A stretch of DNA of 64,000 nucleotides from TOLSYN sp963849065 (GTDB taxonomy: Bacteria; Acidobacteriota; Terriglobia; Terriglobales; Acidobacteriaceae), in NCBI GenBank assembly GCA_963849065.1, contig CAWKFM010000004.1, positions 124,001 to 188,000 on the forward strand, read 5' to 3'. A model generated the notes under the pieces. The model was not told where the DNA came from, ran no database searches, and was given only the letters and a program-made list of their open reading frames with translations. The translations under genes were made by a program, and so were the position numbers. Positions 15,930 to 24,269 of this stretch are shown one piece after another (within the stretch, counting starts at the first letter, position 1; each line of letters opens with the position of its first letter).

Positions 15930-16586
15930 CTACACGCCAACATGCAGCTTAGTTAAGGGTTGCGATTGCAATTCCAACTGTGCCTTCACCCAGCGATAAA
16001 GTGCGAAGACTTCTTCTGCCGCCTTGCCAAGTGGATCGTATTCCGATGCAACCTGCCCTCTGGTCAAACAGTGATAATAGGCCGCCCTGTGGCCGAGTTG
16101 GACAGGTGCGGTAGTTACGCTGAGCCGTTGAAGGACTGCGGCGGTTTCCTGGCCGAGCCTGCCCTGGGCGGGAACGGCGTTAAGCACTACCGCAAATGGC
16201 TTGTGCGCTATTCTCGCAAGTTCGATGGTTGTGGTGATGGCCTGCAGGTCGAACAGGTGGGGGCGGCACGGAATCAGAACTAAGTCAGCCGCTCGCGCCG
16301 CAGCGAGCGATGCGGATTCGGAATTGGGGGAAGTGTCGATGATGGCAAACTCGGCGCCACCTCGCTCGGCTTCCTGCAGAACGATCGAAAGGCGGTTCGG
16401 TTGTGCGGAGACAACGGCAGGGGTCTCCCCTTCGCGAACGTCGCTCCAGGTAGCAGCGCTTGCTTGAGGATCAAGGTCAATGACGGCTGCGGTTTTGTCG
16501 TCCCGCTCTGCCCCGACCGCCAAGTGGATCGCGAGGGTGGTCTTACCGGCACCCCCCTTTTGAGCTATTACCGCTATGGTTTTCAC
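15930..16586 (-). CDS. Plasmid-type ParA ATPase (ParA/ParF family)
   Basis: A 218-residue short ParA lacking an N-terminal DNA-binding domain, which is typical of plasmid type Ib partition. The deviant Walker A KGGAGKTT is at residues 10-17, with DLDPQAS and DTSPNSES switch motifs. The start is a GTG at 16586 with no clear Shine-Dalgarno. A small ribbon-helix-helix gene follows, and palindromic repeats flank the pair. It differs clearly from the chromosomal ParA at 1394-2239, so it is probably an acquired plasmid or ICE remnant. Confidence 0.85.
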   Translation of the reverse strand: MKTIAVIAQKGGAGKTTLAIHLAVGAERDDKTAAVIDLDPQASAATWSDVREGETPAVVSAQPNRLSIVLQEAERGGAEFAIIDTSPNSESASLAAARAADLVLIPCRPHLFDLQAITTTIELARIAHKPFAVVLNAVPAQGRLGQETAAVLQRLSVTTAPVQLGHRAAYYHCLTRGQVASEYDPLGKAAEEVFALYRWVKAQLELQSQPLTKLHVGV

Positions 16587-16645
16587 ATTTACATGTATAC
16601 ACGTCGCCGTGTGTACCCGTCAACAGTACGACACGTACGCATGTA
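16587..16645. promoter_or_regulatory. Operator/centromere-like repeats upstream of plasmid-type parA
   Basis: Within 60 bp there are repeated ACATGTATACACG, CGTGTGTACCCG and GACACGTACGCATGTA half sites in both orientations. GTATACACGT at 16595-16604 is shared exactly with 1108-1117. Position and iteration suggest autoregulation and partition by the adjacent ParA/RHH pair. Confidence 0.5.
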
Positions 16646-16679
16646 GATTGGAAAGGATTTTGAGAAGCTGGAAGCCGTT

Positions 16680-18074
16680 CTACTTTCCGATGCAGAAGGT
16701 GGAGAAGATCAGGTTCAGGATGTCCTCCGCCGCGGTTGCGCCGCTCAACTCATCGAGCGCACGCAGTGCGTTGTACAGATCCAGCAGAACCATCTCGTGA
16801 GGAATCCCGTTCTGCACCGAGGACGCGGCCGCTGCCAGCGCTTCCAGCGACGCTTGCACCTGAACCTGCTGGCGCAGGTTGGTCAGCATCGCTCCGCCGT
16901 CCTCCGCCGCGCCTCCGCGCACCGTGCGTAAAATCTCCGCCCGCAGTTCGGCGATCCCTCCGCCGGTCAGCGCGGAAGTTCGAACCACTGGAATGCTCGA
17001 ATCCGGTGTTGCCGCCGCAATCTCCAAAGGCTCGCCTCCGCCACCCAAGTCCGCCTTGTTGTGCACCACAATCGCCGCGCGGCCCGCCACGTCGGCCAGC
17101 AGTTCGCGATCCACCCCGGTCGGCCCGGCGCCGCAGTCGAGCACCACCAGCACCAGGTCGGCATCGGCCAGGGCCTCCATGGATTTACGAATGCCAATGT
17201 GTTCGGCCTCGTCCAGCCTGTCGCGCTCCAAAGCTTCCCGTACTCCAGCCGTATCCACCACGCGCACCGGAATGCCGCCCAGCGCCACGGTCTCGGTCAC
17301 CAGATCGCGCGTGGTCCCCGGCATCGCGGTCACAATGGCGCGCTCACGCTCCACCAGCCGATTGAACAAACTCGACTTCCCCACATTCGGACGTCCCACG
17401 ATGGCCAGCATCAGTCCCTCGTGCACGACTTTGCCAAACGCAAAGCTTGCCTCCAGTCGCTGCAGGGTTGCGCTCACCTCTTCCATTGCCGCCAGAATCT
17501 CGCCCGCCGGCATCACGGGGACATCGTCCTCCGCAAAGTCGATCCCGGCCTCCAGCCGCGCAATCAACGCCACCACCTTTTCCTTCACCGGCATCAGCAG
17601 CTGCGACAGCGATCCCTTCAGCTGGCGCGCCGCAACCTTCGCCTGGTACACGGTCTGCGCGTCGATCAGGTCGCGCACCGCCTCGGCCTGAATCAGATCC
17701 AGCCTTCCATTCAAGAACGCGCGCTGGGTAAACTCGCCCGGCTCGGCCAGCCGCGCCCCTTGCGCAATGGCCATCTCCACCACGCGGCGCAGCACCACCG
17801 GAGAGCCGTGGCAGCTGATCTCCACCACATCGTCGGTGGTATAGGAGTGCGGCGCCTGAAACCAGGTCGCCACCACCTCATCGATACGCTCGCCGCCTTC
17901 GATCTCCACCAGTTCGCCGAAGTGTGCGCGCCCTGCCTCCAGCGCGCGGCCTCCGACAAAACGTAGCATCTTGCCGGCAATCTCCTTCGACTCCGCGCCC
18001 GCCAGGCGCACCACCCCGATCCCGCCGCGTCCCGGTGGTGTGGCAATGGCCACGATGGTGTCGTCCAGATTCAC
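16680..18074 (-). CDS. mnmE: tRNA modification GTPase MnmE (TrmE)
   Basis: A 464-residue MnmE, which with MnmG makes the aminomethyl-type modification on wobble U34 of tRNAs. The N-terminal formyl-folate-binding domain begins DTIVAIATPPGRGGIGVVR. The G domain carries GRPNVGKSS, TTRD, DTAG and NKAD, and the C-terminus ends FCIGK with the catalytic cysteine. The GTG at 18074 follows GGGGAG and gives the normal length; the frame is open to 18164. It ends the leftward rpmH-rnpA-yidD-yidC-jag block. Confidence 0.95.
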   Translation of the reverse strand: MNLDDTIVAIATPPGRGGIGVVRLAGAESKEIAGKMLRFVGGRALEAGRAHFGELVEIEGGERIDEVVATWFQAPHSYTTDDVVEISCHGSPVVLRRVVEMAIAQGARLAEPGEFTQRAFLNGRLDLIQAEAVRDLIDAQTVYQAKVAARQLKGSLSQLLMPVKEKVVALIARLEAGIDFAEDDVPVMPAGEILAAMEEVSATLQRLEASFAFGKVVHEGLMLAIVGRPNVGKSSLFNRLVERERAIVTAMPGTTRDLVTETVALGGIPVRVVDTAGVREALERDRLDEAEHIGIRKSMEALADADLVLVVLDCGAGPTGVDRELLADVAGRAAIVVHNKADLGGGGEPLEIAAATPDSSIPVVRTSALTGGGIAELRAEILRTVRGGAAEDGGAMLTNLRQQVQVQASLEALAAAASSVQNGIPHEMVLLDLYNALRALDELSGATAAEDILNLIFSTFCIGK

Positions 18075-18202
18075 CCTGCTCCCCTCGCACACGGCTCCGG
18101 CAGCGCCTTCGTCCGCCAGTGGAGTCCGCGCAAACCGCAAAAAGCCCTGCAGCGATCTTCTCATTCCATCGCAACAGGGCTCAAATTGGCTTATCCGATT
18201 TT

Positions 18203-18778
18203 CTATCTTCTGCCGCGCCGCTCGCCACCGCGCCGCGCCGCGGGCCGCGCTCCGGCGGGTGCCTCCGGAGCCTTCCCACGGTAATCTTTTGGGTACACAA
18301 CGAGGTGGCGGGCCGCGCCTTCGCCTTCGCTTTCGGTGCGCAGCTCCGGTGAGTCTTTCAGCGCCAGGTGCACCACCCGCCGCTCGCGGCTGTTCATCGG
18401 ACTAAACGCATACGGCGTCCCGCTCTTGATGACCTTTTCGGCCGCCACCCGCGCGGACATCACCAGCTCGTCGGTCCGTGCCTGTTGGAAGCCCAGGGCG
18501 TCGAAGCTGATCCGCTCGTGCTCGTCCAGCATATCGCCCACCGATTCCACCACCACCATCTCCAGCGCGTGCAGCAGCTCTCCGCCGCGCGCCACCAGCA
18601 GCGGGCTGTCCGGTCCGGAGAAGTCCACCAGAATCGCCGGCCGCTCCCACTCCGCTTCCGGACTCACCGGCGGGTCCACCGCAATGCGGTACTTCACGCG
18701 GAAGCCGCCCAGCCGAACGATGTTGTTCAGCAATTCGTTGATCTCTTTCGCCGCCGCTATCTTGTCTTCCATTGCCAT
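18203..18778 (-). CDS. jag: Jag/KhpB-family RNA-binding protein (KH + R3H)
   Basis: A 191-residue protein with a KH-like domain (LLVARGGELLHALEMVV replaces the usual GKRGQTL loop) and an R3H domain (SARVAAEKVIKSGTPYAFSPMNSRERRVVHLAL, cited in part as PYAFSPMNSRERRVVH). The C-terminal 25 residues are Arg/Ala/Gly-rich (RRGGERRGRR) and probably bind RNA. The start ATG 18778 is placed by GGGAGA. It lies directly downstream of yidC, the usual position of jag. Confidence 0.88.
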   Translation of the reverse strand: MAMEDKIAAAKEINELLNNIVRLGGFRVKYRIAVDPPVSPEAEWERPAILVDFSGPDSPLLVARGGELLHALEMVVVESVGDMLDEHERISFDALGFQQARTDELVMSARVAAEKVIKSGTPYAFSPMNSRERRVVHLALKDSPELRTESEGEGAARHLVVYPKDYRGKAPEAPAGARPAARRGGERRGRR

Positions 18779-18796
18779 GGCCAGTCTCCCGATCAC

Positions 18797-20596
18797 CTAC
18801 CGCTTTTTTTCCGCTGCTTTCAGTGCCCGTTTTTCGGCCAGCGCACGCATCTCGCGGCCCATCTCGGTCTGGTTCATAATCCCCTGCTGAACAATCTGCA
18901 CCACCGTGCCGGTAACAATATACAGGCCCAGTCCAGAAGCCACCGACCAGGTGAACATGGCGAACATGACCGGCGTGAACATGTTCATCATTCGCTGCTG
19001 TTCCTTGCTCATGCCCGCCGCCGGCATCATGCGCTGCATCACCACCATCAGCACGATGGTCGCAATCGGAATGATGTGGTAATGGTCGGGCGCCGAAAGG
19101 TCGCTCAGGTACAGCCAGGGCGCGTGCCGCAGCTCGATGGCGTTGCGCAGCATAGTGTAGAAGGCGAACAGGAACGGCATCTGGATGACGACCGGCAGGC
19201 ATCCGCCCACGGGATTCACATCGTGCGCCTTGTAGAGCGCGGACACTTCCTTCTGCATGTCGGCGCGGCGCGGATCGTCCAGCTTGTACTTTTTGTACTT
19301 CTCCTGGATCTGCTGCATCTGCGGCGCAACCTTCTGCATCTTCATCGACGACTTGATCTGCGAGATGCGCAGCGGGAGCAGAGCTAGGTTGATCATCACC
19401 GTGACCAGCACAATCGTCCAACCCCAGTTGGAGACCCAGTGCTGCTGCGTCCAGCGCACCCAGGCAAACAGCGGACGCCCGATGAAGCCGAACATGCCGA
19501 AGTCCAGCGTGCTTGCCAGATCCACCCCGCCGGCACTGCGCACCGACTCCAGCACGCCCACCGCCTTGGGTCCGGCGAACAGGCGCACGTCCGAGGGCGC
19601 GTTCAGGTCCCCCACGGCAATTCCCAAAACCTCCGCCTTGGTCTTTTCACCTTGCGGATTGGTCGGATCCTTGGGGACTTCGATCGCGTTGCGCAGCTCG
19701 GCGAAAGAAGTGTCCTGCGGACGATCCGGAAGGAATACGGCGCCGAAATAGGAATCCGAGGCGCCGACCCACTGGAAGTTGCCCGTCACCACGCGGCCGC
19801 CGCTGATCGAGCTGCCCTTCTTGTCCAGCTTCAGGCGCTTAACATCTTCGCCGGTCGGAAAGTAGTCGAGTCGCTGATCCGCATAGGCCGGCAGCCCGCT
19901 AGTGGTGCCGAATCGACTGCCGCTGGACGCGTGCGAATTGCCCACCGCGTCGCCGAATCCCGCCGGCCATGCCGGCAGCGCCGTCAGGTAGCTTCCGCTC
20001 AGCCGCACGCTGGTCTTCACTCCAACCACATAGCTTTGGTCGAAATGCAGTTCCTTCTTCACCACCAGATCGCCGGCGGCATACTCGAAGGTAAGATCCT
20101 TGGCCGTGCCGTTTTCACTTTCGCTGCCCACATAGAGCGCGCCGTTCAGCCGATCCCGCAGCGAAGCGTCTGGAGTCCACAGAGAAAGCGGATACCCGTA
20201 CTCCGCCGACGCTTCCTGGTGCACCAGGTCCAGCGGCTGCCCTGAATCGTCGGTGTACTTCTTCAGAACCCAGCTCTTCACCATACCGCCGCGATTGGTG
20301 AAGGTAATTTTATAAAGATCGTTCTCCACCACCGTGGTCTGCTCGCCGGCTGCCTGCACGGTTGCCGTCGGCTGGGGTGCAGAAGACGCTGCGGAGTACG
20401 CCCCCGTTGCTGCCGGAGCCGCGCCCGGATTGCCGGTGGCCGACGCGGCCGGTGCGTTCTTCGCCGTCTGCGGCGGCTGCGGCTTGACCAGGAACTGCTG
20501 GGCCAACATCAGCAGCAGCATCGTCGCCGCAAAAATAATCATCACGCGCTTGTCGATGCCGCCGGGCTGGTTCTGCGGATTCTGGAACTCGCTCAA
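18797..20596 (-). CDS. yidC: Membrane protein insertase YidC
   Basis: A 599-residue insertase that works with or without SecYEG. After EFQNPQNQPGG comes an N-terminal helix (VMIIFAATMLLLMLA), an Ala/Pro linker, the large periplasmic beta domain, then the conserved helices (WGWTIVLVTVMINLALLPL, GCLPVVIQMPFLFAFYTML) and a basic cytoplasmic tail (MRALAEKRALKAAEKKR). No in-frame ATG or GTG fits; a TTG at 20596 places the N-terminus as in relatives, so TTG is the likely start. The gene order rnpA-yidD-yidC-jag-mnmE is conserved. Confidence 0.93.
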   Translation of the reverse strand: MSEFQNPQNQPGGIDKRVMIIFAATMLLLMLAQQFLVKPQPPQTAKNAPAASATGNPGAAPAATGAYSAASSAPQPTATVQAAGEQTTVVENDLYKITFTNRGGMVKSWVLKKYTDDSGQPLDLVHQEASAEYGYPLSLWTPDASLRDRLNGALYVGSESENGTAKDLTFEYAAGDLVVKKELHFDQSYVVGVKTSVRLSGSYLTALPAWPAGFGDAVGNSHASSGSRFGTTSGLPAYADQRLDYFPTGEDVKRLKLDKKGSSISGGRVVTGNFQWVGASDSYFGAVFLPDRPQDTSFAELRNAIEVPKDPTNPQGEKTKAEVLGIAVGDLNAPSDVRLFAGPKAVGVLESVRSAGGVDLASTLDFGMFGFIGRPLFAWVRWTQQHWVSNWGWTIVLVTVMINLALLPLRISQIKSSMKMQKVAPQMQQIQEKYKKYKLDDPRRADMQKEVSALYKAHDVNPVGGCLPVVIQMPFLFAFYTMLRNAIELRHAPWLYLSDLSAPDHYHIIPIATIVLMVVMQRMMPAAGMSKEQQRMMNMFTPVMFAMFTWSVASGLGLYIVTGTVVQIVQQGIMNQTEMGREMRALAEKRALKAAEKKR

Positions 20597-20691
20597 GGTA
20601 GTATGCCGATCTGCGCGGCCGCGGCCGCCGTAGAATAATTCACAAACATCACCTTGCGCGCCCGGCCTCGGCCAGCACGCGCGCTTTGCTT

Positions 20692-20940
20692 CTAATGTGT
20701 TGTTCTGCAGCCAAAGCCGCAGCCAAACTTTTCCGGCACCGGATCCAGTCCCCGTCCGCCCAGGGGATGGCAGCGCAACAGCCGCCACAGCGCCAGCCAT
20801 GTGCCGCGCAGTGCGCCGTGCCGCGTCACCGCCTCCGCCGCGTACTCCGAGCAGCTCGGAGTAAACCTGCAGGCAACCGGCAGCTGCGGCGAAACCCACC
20901 GCTTATAAGCCGCCAGCAAGTTCAGCAGGAGCGTTCTCAT
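20692..20940 (-). CDS. yidD: Membrane insertion efficiency factor YidD
   Basis: An 82-residue YidD. Family signatures are YKRWVSPQLPVACRFTPSCSEYA and GRGLDPVPEKF, cited here in part (CRFTPSCSEYA at residues 24-34). An amphipathic N-terminal helix suggests inner-face membrane attachment. Its ATG overlaps the rnpA stop (ATGA), so the two are coupled. The C-terminus has an extra Cys-Gly stretch. Confidence 0.93.
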   Translation of the reverse strand: MRTLLLNLLAAYKRWVSPQLPVACRFTPSCSEYAAEAVTRHGALRGTWLALWRLLRCHPLGGRGLDPVPEKFGCGFGCRTTH

Positions 20941-21428
20941 CGGCTCCGCGCCTCCCGTGCCGCGCGCGGGCTTCCGCCTGCCGCACCAGGGCTCTCGCAA
21001 GCCCGCCGGATCACCGTGAAGGCCCGCTCGATCTCCTTCGAGATCTGGGGAAACTCCACCCCCAGCAGACTCTTCTTCGGGTTGATCACCACGTCCACGG
21101 CGCCGCTCATGCCGTTCAGCATGCGCAGGTGGTGCCGCACCGCCTCGCGGGTGCGCCGCCGCATCCGGTTGCGCTCCACCGAGCCTCCCAGCGCCTTGGA
21201 GACGGTGAACCCGATGCGCACACTGCCCCCGGACCGCGCACACGCCCGCGTAGCTGTCCCGGCCTCAGTCGGCACGGGTACAGCTTCGGCTGGCAGATAA
21301 AAGACGGTCATGTTCCCGGAAAAGTGGCGTCGCCCCTGCTGATACACCCGTTGAAAGTCGGAGTGCTTCCGCAAATGCGCGCTCTTCGGAAAACTGCCTT
21401 TCGGTGTGTCGCTCACGCTGTCATCCAC
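20937..21428 (-). CDS. rnpA: Ribonuclease P protein component
   Basis: A 163-residue RnpA, the protein subunit that helps RNase P RNA cleave tRNA 5' leaders. The RNR motif appears as SVERNRMRRRTREAVR, with the N-terminal LRKHSDFQRVYQQGRRH. About 25 residues (EAVPVPTEAGTATRACA) are inserted between the early beta strands compared with typical 115-125 residue proteins, and the C-terminus is longer. It sits between rpmH and yidD as usual. Confidence 0.92.
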   Translation of the reverse strand: MDDSVSDTPKGSFPKSAHLRKHSDFQRVYQQGRRHFSGNMTVFYLPAEAVPVPTEAGTATRACARSGGSVRIGFTVSKALGGSVERNRMRRRTREAVRHHLRMLNGMSGAVDVVINPKKSLLGVEFPQISKEIERAFTVIRRACESPGAAGGSPRAAREARSR

Positions 21429-21503
21429 GGCGCTCGCGTTCCTGGCCTTCTGTTTCTGTTGTTCGTGGTTAGTGATTCGCGAGCTACGTGAATCGCGTTA
21501 AAG

Positions 21504-21659
21504 CTAATCGCGGTAGCCGGCGCTCACGGAAACGCGCTTGCGTCCCTTGGCGCGCCGCCGTGACAACACGGCCTGGCCGCTCTTGGTCTTCATGCGCTGC
21601 CGGAATCCATGCACTTTGGCACGGCGGCGGCGATTGGGTTGGAAAGTCCGTTTAGGCAT
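21504..21659 (-). CDS. rpmH: 50S ribosomal protein L34
   Basis: A 51-residue L34 with the invariant start MPKRTFQPNRRRRAKVHGF and the SRRRAKGRKR core. It is the first gene of the leftward rnpA-yidD-yidC block and is divergent from dnaA, the classic origin-proximal arrangement. Confidence 0.95.
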   Translation of the reverse strand: MPKRTFQPNRRRRAKVHGFRQRMKTKSGQAVLSRRRAKGRKRVSVSAGYRD

Positions 21660-21705
21660 TGGTCTGACTGCTCCTGCTTCAAGAAATCTCGATGAACAAA
21701 GGGAA

Positions 21706-21735
21706 AGTATAAATGAAACAGGCCCATTCGGCCAA
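21706..21735 (-). promoter_or_regulatory. Candidate rpmH promoter
   Basis: Read leftwards, TTGGCC (21735-21730) and TATACT (21711-21706) are separated by 18 bp, a good sigma-70-like spacing. It lies about 45 bp before the rpmH start. No experimental support. Confidence 0.4.
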
Positions 21736-22157
21736 ACTGGCCTGGCTGGCCTCCATCTCCGGCCTCCGCAGCGCAACTTTTTCGCCCGCTCTGCACCGCC
21801 TTCGCGACATTGGCCAATTTCCCTCTTGACGAACCGCTGCCAACAGGCAAAAGTGAAAACACTCCGTCGCAAGAATCTTTAGGGAGCAGCTCGGTCCGGT
21901 TCTGCCATTCGTGCTAGTATCCGTGTGCGGTTGATGTTTTTCTGGGCCTGCCCAACCGCCAGTGCAATTGGCATTACGCGCTCCGCGCCCATCAGCTTTG
22001 CAGGTTCCTTCGTTGTGCCTGTGCGGTTGAACCTGTTCAGCGACGACATTTTTGAAAATTCCGTCCAGCCAAGCACCAGCAGGGCCGCGCCTTAGCAGCT
22101 CCTCACTGCGTAAGGCAGGGAAGCTCGCGGGCTTGAGCCAAGGACAATGGTCGGCAC
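21736..22157. other. rpmH-dnaA divergent intergenic region
   Basis: No gene is readable here. It should hold the dnaA promoter; TAGTAT near 21912 is a possible -10 hexamer. No DnaA box with one or fewer mismatches was found by eye, so the main origin elements are more likely between dnaA and dnaN. Confidence 0.4.
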
Positions 22158-23537
22158 ATGTCAGTTTTAGTATCGTCAACTCCGAATCCGTGGATGCAGA
22201 TCCTGGGTGCCCTGGAAAAAAAGGTCAACCGCCACTCCTACGACACCTGGTTCAAGCCCACCCGCTTCAGCCACGACGCCGATGGAAAGCTCTTCGTCAC
22301 CGTACCCTCGCCCGAGTTCTGCACCATCGGGGAGCGCTACAACGACCTGATCCTGGAAGCCATCGACAAACTCGGCCTCACCTACGACGATGTCGAGTTT
22401 GTCCCCGCGCCGCCTGAGCCCGAACCCCCCGCCGCTACCACCATCGTTCGCCACAACGGCGGACTCAGTGCGGCAGCCGCGCGTCCCGCGGCCCAGTCGC
22501 GCTTTGACTTCGACGGCGCCGCCCAGCTCAATCCCCGCTACACCTTCAACGGCTTCGTCATCGGCGGCGGAAACCAGTTCGCGCACGCCGCGGCCCTGGC
22601 TGTAGCCACTGCTCCCGGCAAGGCATACAACCCGCTGTTTCTATACGGCGGCGTGGGTATGGGCAAAACCCACCTCATGCAGGCCATCGGACATGAGGTC
22701 AAGCTGCGCCAGCCCGACCGCTCCATCGTCTATCTCTCCACCGAAAAGTTCACCAACGAGATGATCAACTCCATCAAGCACGACAAGATGGTGAGCTTCC
22801 GCGACCGTTTCCGCGGCGTCGATGTGCTGCTGATCGACGACATCCAGTTCCTCGCCGGCAAGGAGCGCACCCAGGAGGAGTTCTTCCACACCTTCAACGC
22901 GCTGCATGACACCAATCGTCAGATCGTCATCGCCAGCGACCGTCCGCCCAAGGAACTGGCCGAAATCGAAGACCGCCTCCGCTCCCGCTTCGAGTGGGGC
23001 TTGATTGCCGACATCCAGCCGCCCGATCTGGAAACCAAGATCGCAATCTTACAGAAGAAGGCCGAAAGCGAGCATATCTCGCTGCCCGACGATGTCTCCC
23101 AGTTCATCGCCAGCAACATTCGCAGCAACGTGCGCGAGCTCGAAGGCGCGCTCATCCGCCTGATTGCCTACGGATCGCTCACCGGAGCCACTATCAACCT
23201 GACCACCGCCCAGCAGGTGCTCAAGAACATCATCGATCAGCAGAGCCGCAAGGTCACCATCGAGTCCATTCAGAAAGCGGTCAGCGAGCAGTTCGGCCTG
23301 CGCATGCAGGAGATCAAGGCCAAAAACAACTCCCGCCAGATCGTCTTCCCGCGCCAGATCGCCATGTATCTTTGCAAGCACCTTACCGAGGCGTCGCTGC
23401 CCGAGATCGGACGCCAGTTCGGCGGCAAGCATCACACCACCGTCCTGCACTCCATCGAGAAGATCAACCTCCAGCGCAAGGACGATAAGGACCTCAACCG
23501 CATGCTCAACAAATTCACAGAGCATCTGGCCAACTAA
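22158..23537 (+). CDS. dnaA: Chromosomal replication initiator DnaA
   Basis: A 459-residue initiator. Domain I (PWMQILGALEKKVNRHSYDTW, cited in part as ILGALEKKVN) is followed by a proline/alanine-rich domain II (about 83-115). The AAA+ domain has Walker A GGVGMGKTH (164-172), Walker B LLIDDIQFL (about 224-232) and sensor region SDRPPKEL. The DNA-binding domain ends with GGKHHTTVLHSIEKI. It is divergent from rpmH and followed by a terminator and an AT-rich region. Confidence 0.97.
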   Translation: MSVLVSSTPNPWMQILGALEKKVNRHSYDTWFKPTRFSHDADGKLFVTVPSPEFCTIGERYNDLILEAIDKLGLTYDDVEFVPAPPEPEPPAATTIVRHNGGLSAAAARPAAQSRFDFDGAAQLNPRYTFNGFVIGGGNQFAHAAALAVATAPGKAYNPLFLYGGVGMGKTHLMQAIGHEVKLRQPDRSIVYLSTEKFTNEMINSIKHDKMVSFRDRFRGVDVLLIDDIQFLAGKERTQEEFFHTFNALHDTNRQIVIASDRPPKELAEIEDRLRSRFEWGLIADIQPPDLETKIAILQKKAESEHISLPDDVSQFIASNIRSNVRELEGALIRLIAYGSLTGATINLTTAQQVLKNIIDQQSRKVTIESIQKAVSEQFGLRMQEIKAKNNSRQIVFPRQIAMYLCKHLTEASLPEIGRQFGGKHHTTVLHSIEKINLQRKDDKDLNRMLNKFTEHLAN

Positions 23538-23554
23538 TCGCCGTCTAACTTCAG

Positions 23555-23593
23555 GCCCGGGGCGCACTTCCAGTGCTCCGGGCTTTTCTTTTC
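23555..23593 (+). terminator. dnaA terminator
   Basis: GCCCGGGGCGCACT, a three-base loop and AGTGCTCCGGGC form a GC-rich stem with a small bulge, followed by TTTTCTTTT. It lies 18 bp past the dnaA stop. Confidence 0.75.
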
Positions 23594-24269
23594 CGACTTT
23601 CCCTCTGTGCAGCCGCTGTGCATCCTGTGCACAACCCGGCCGAATCTCCCTGGCCCTGCCTTTCTTCCACCGAACTCTTTCTCACCGGCTCCCATTTTCC
23701 GCACCGCTTTCTCAGTTAACTCTATGCAAACTAAAGAACTTCTCAGCTTTTCCACTTTTCCGCTGCGCCTACGGTTACGACTAGAAGTTTTTTCTATTAA
23801 ATTCTTGTAAGAGCAACCACAAACCCAGCTCCAAATTCCTCCGCAACTGGACTCCTTTTGGGAAAAGAAATTTCAGAAACTTATGCAACCTTCGCAGCTG
23901 ATTTGAATCACGGTTTTAGCAATCTCCTCTGATATCCGTTTAACTTATTGATAATTATATCTTTACTTCACAACAACCAGCATTCCATCCCCATCTCCCC
24001 ACTGTTGGAATTTCTGTGCAGATTGTGTACAACCAAAAAGCAGCTGCAATACGCGTTGCCCCCGTTCCCGAAAAATTCATTCTTTTTCCCAGGCTCCGTC
24101 TCGCTCCCGCCGCCGAACAGTGATAATTTTTCTTTTGCTTACAGTTTTCATCAGCCGCGCGAATACTGCTGGTTTCCACCGGCCTTAGTTTGATATAAGA
24201 GCAAGTTAAAGCCAGCGAAAGGTTTTGGGGACTCTTATGCCAGAGGCAGCGATCGCTCAAGGAACCGCC
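23594..24269. other. Candidate replication origin (oriC) region
   Basis: This 676-bp dnaA-dnaN gap is visibly more AT-rich than its surroundings and contains no gene. DnaA-box-like 9-mers one mismatch from TTATNCACA occur on the minus strand (TTGTGCACA near 23626-23634; TTGTACACA near 24024-24032), and TTATGCAAC at 23881 is weaker. A strongly AT-rich stretch at 23938-23968 (TTATTGATAATTATATC) could be the unwinding element. Flanking dnaA, dnaN and gyrB all support an origin nearby; the exact site is not proven. Confidence 0.5.
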
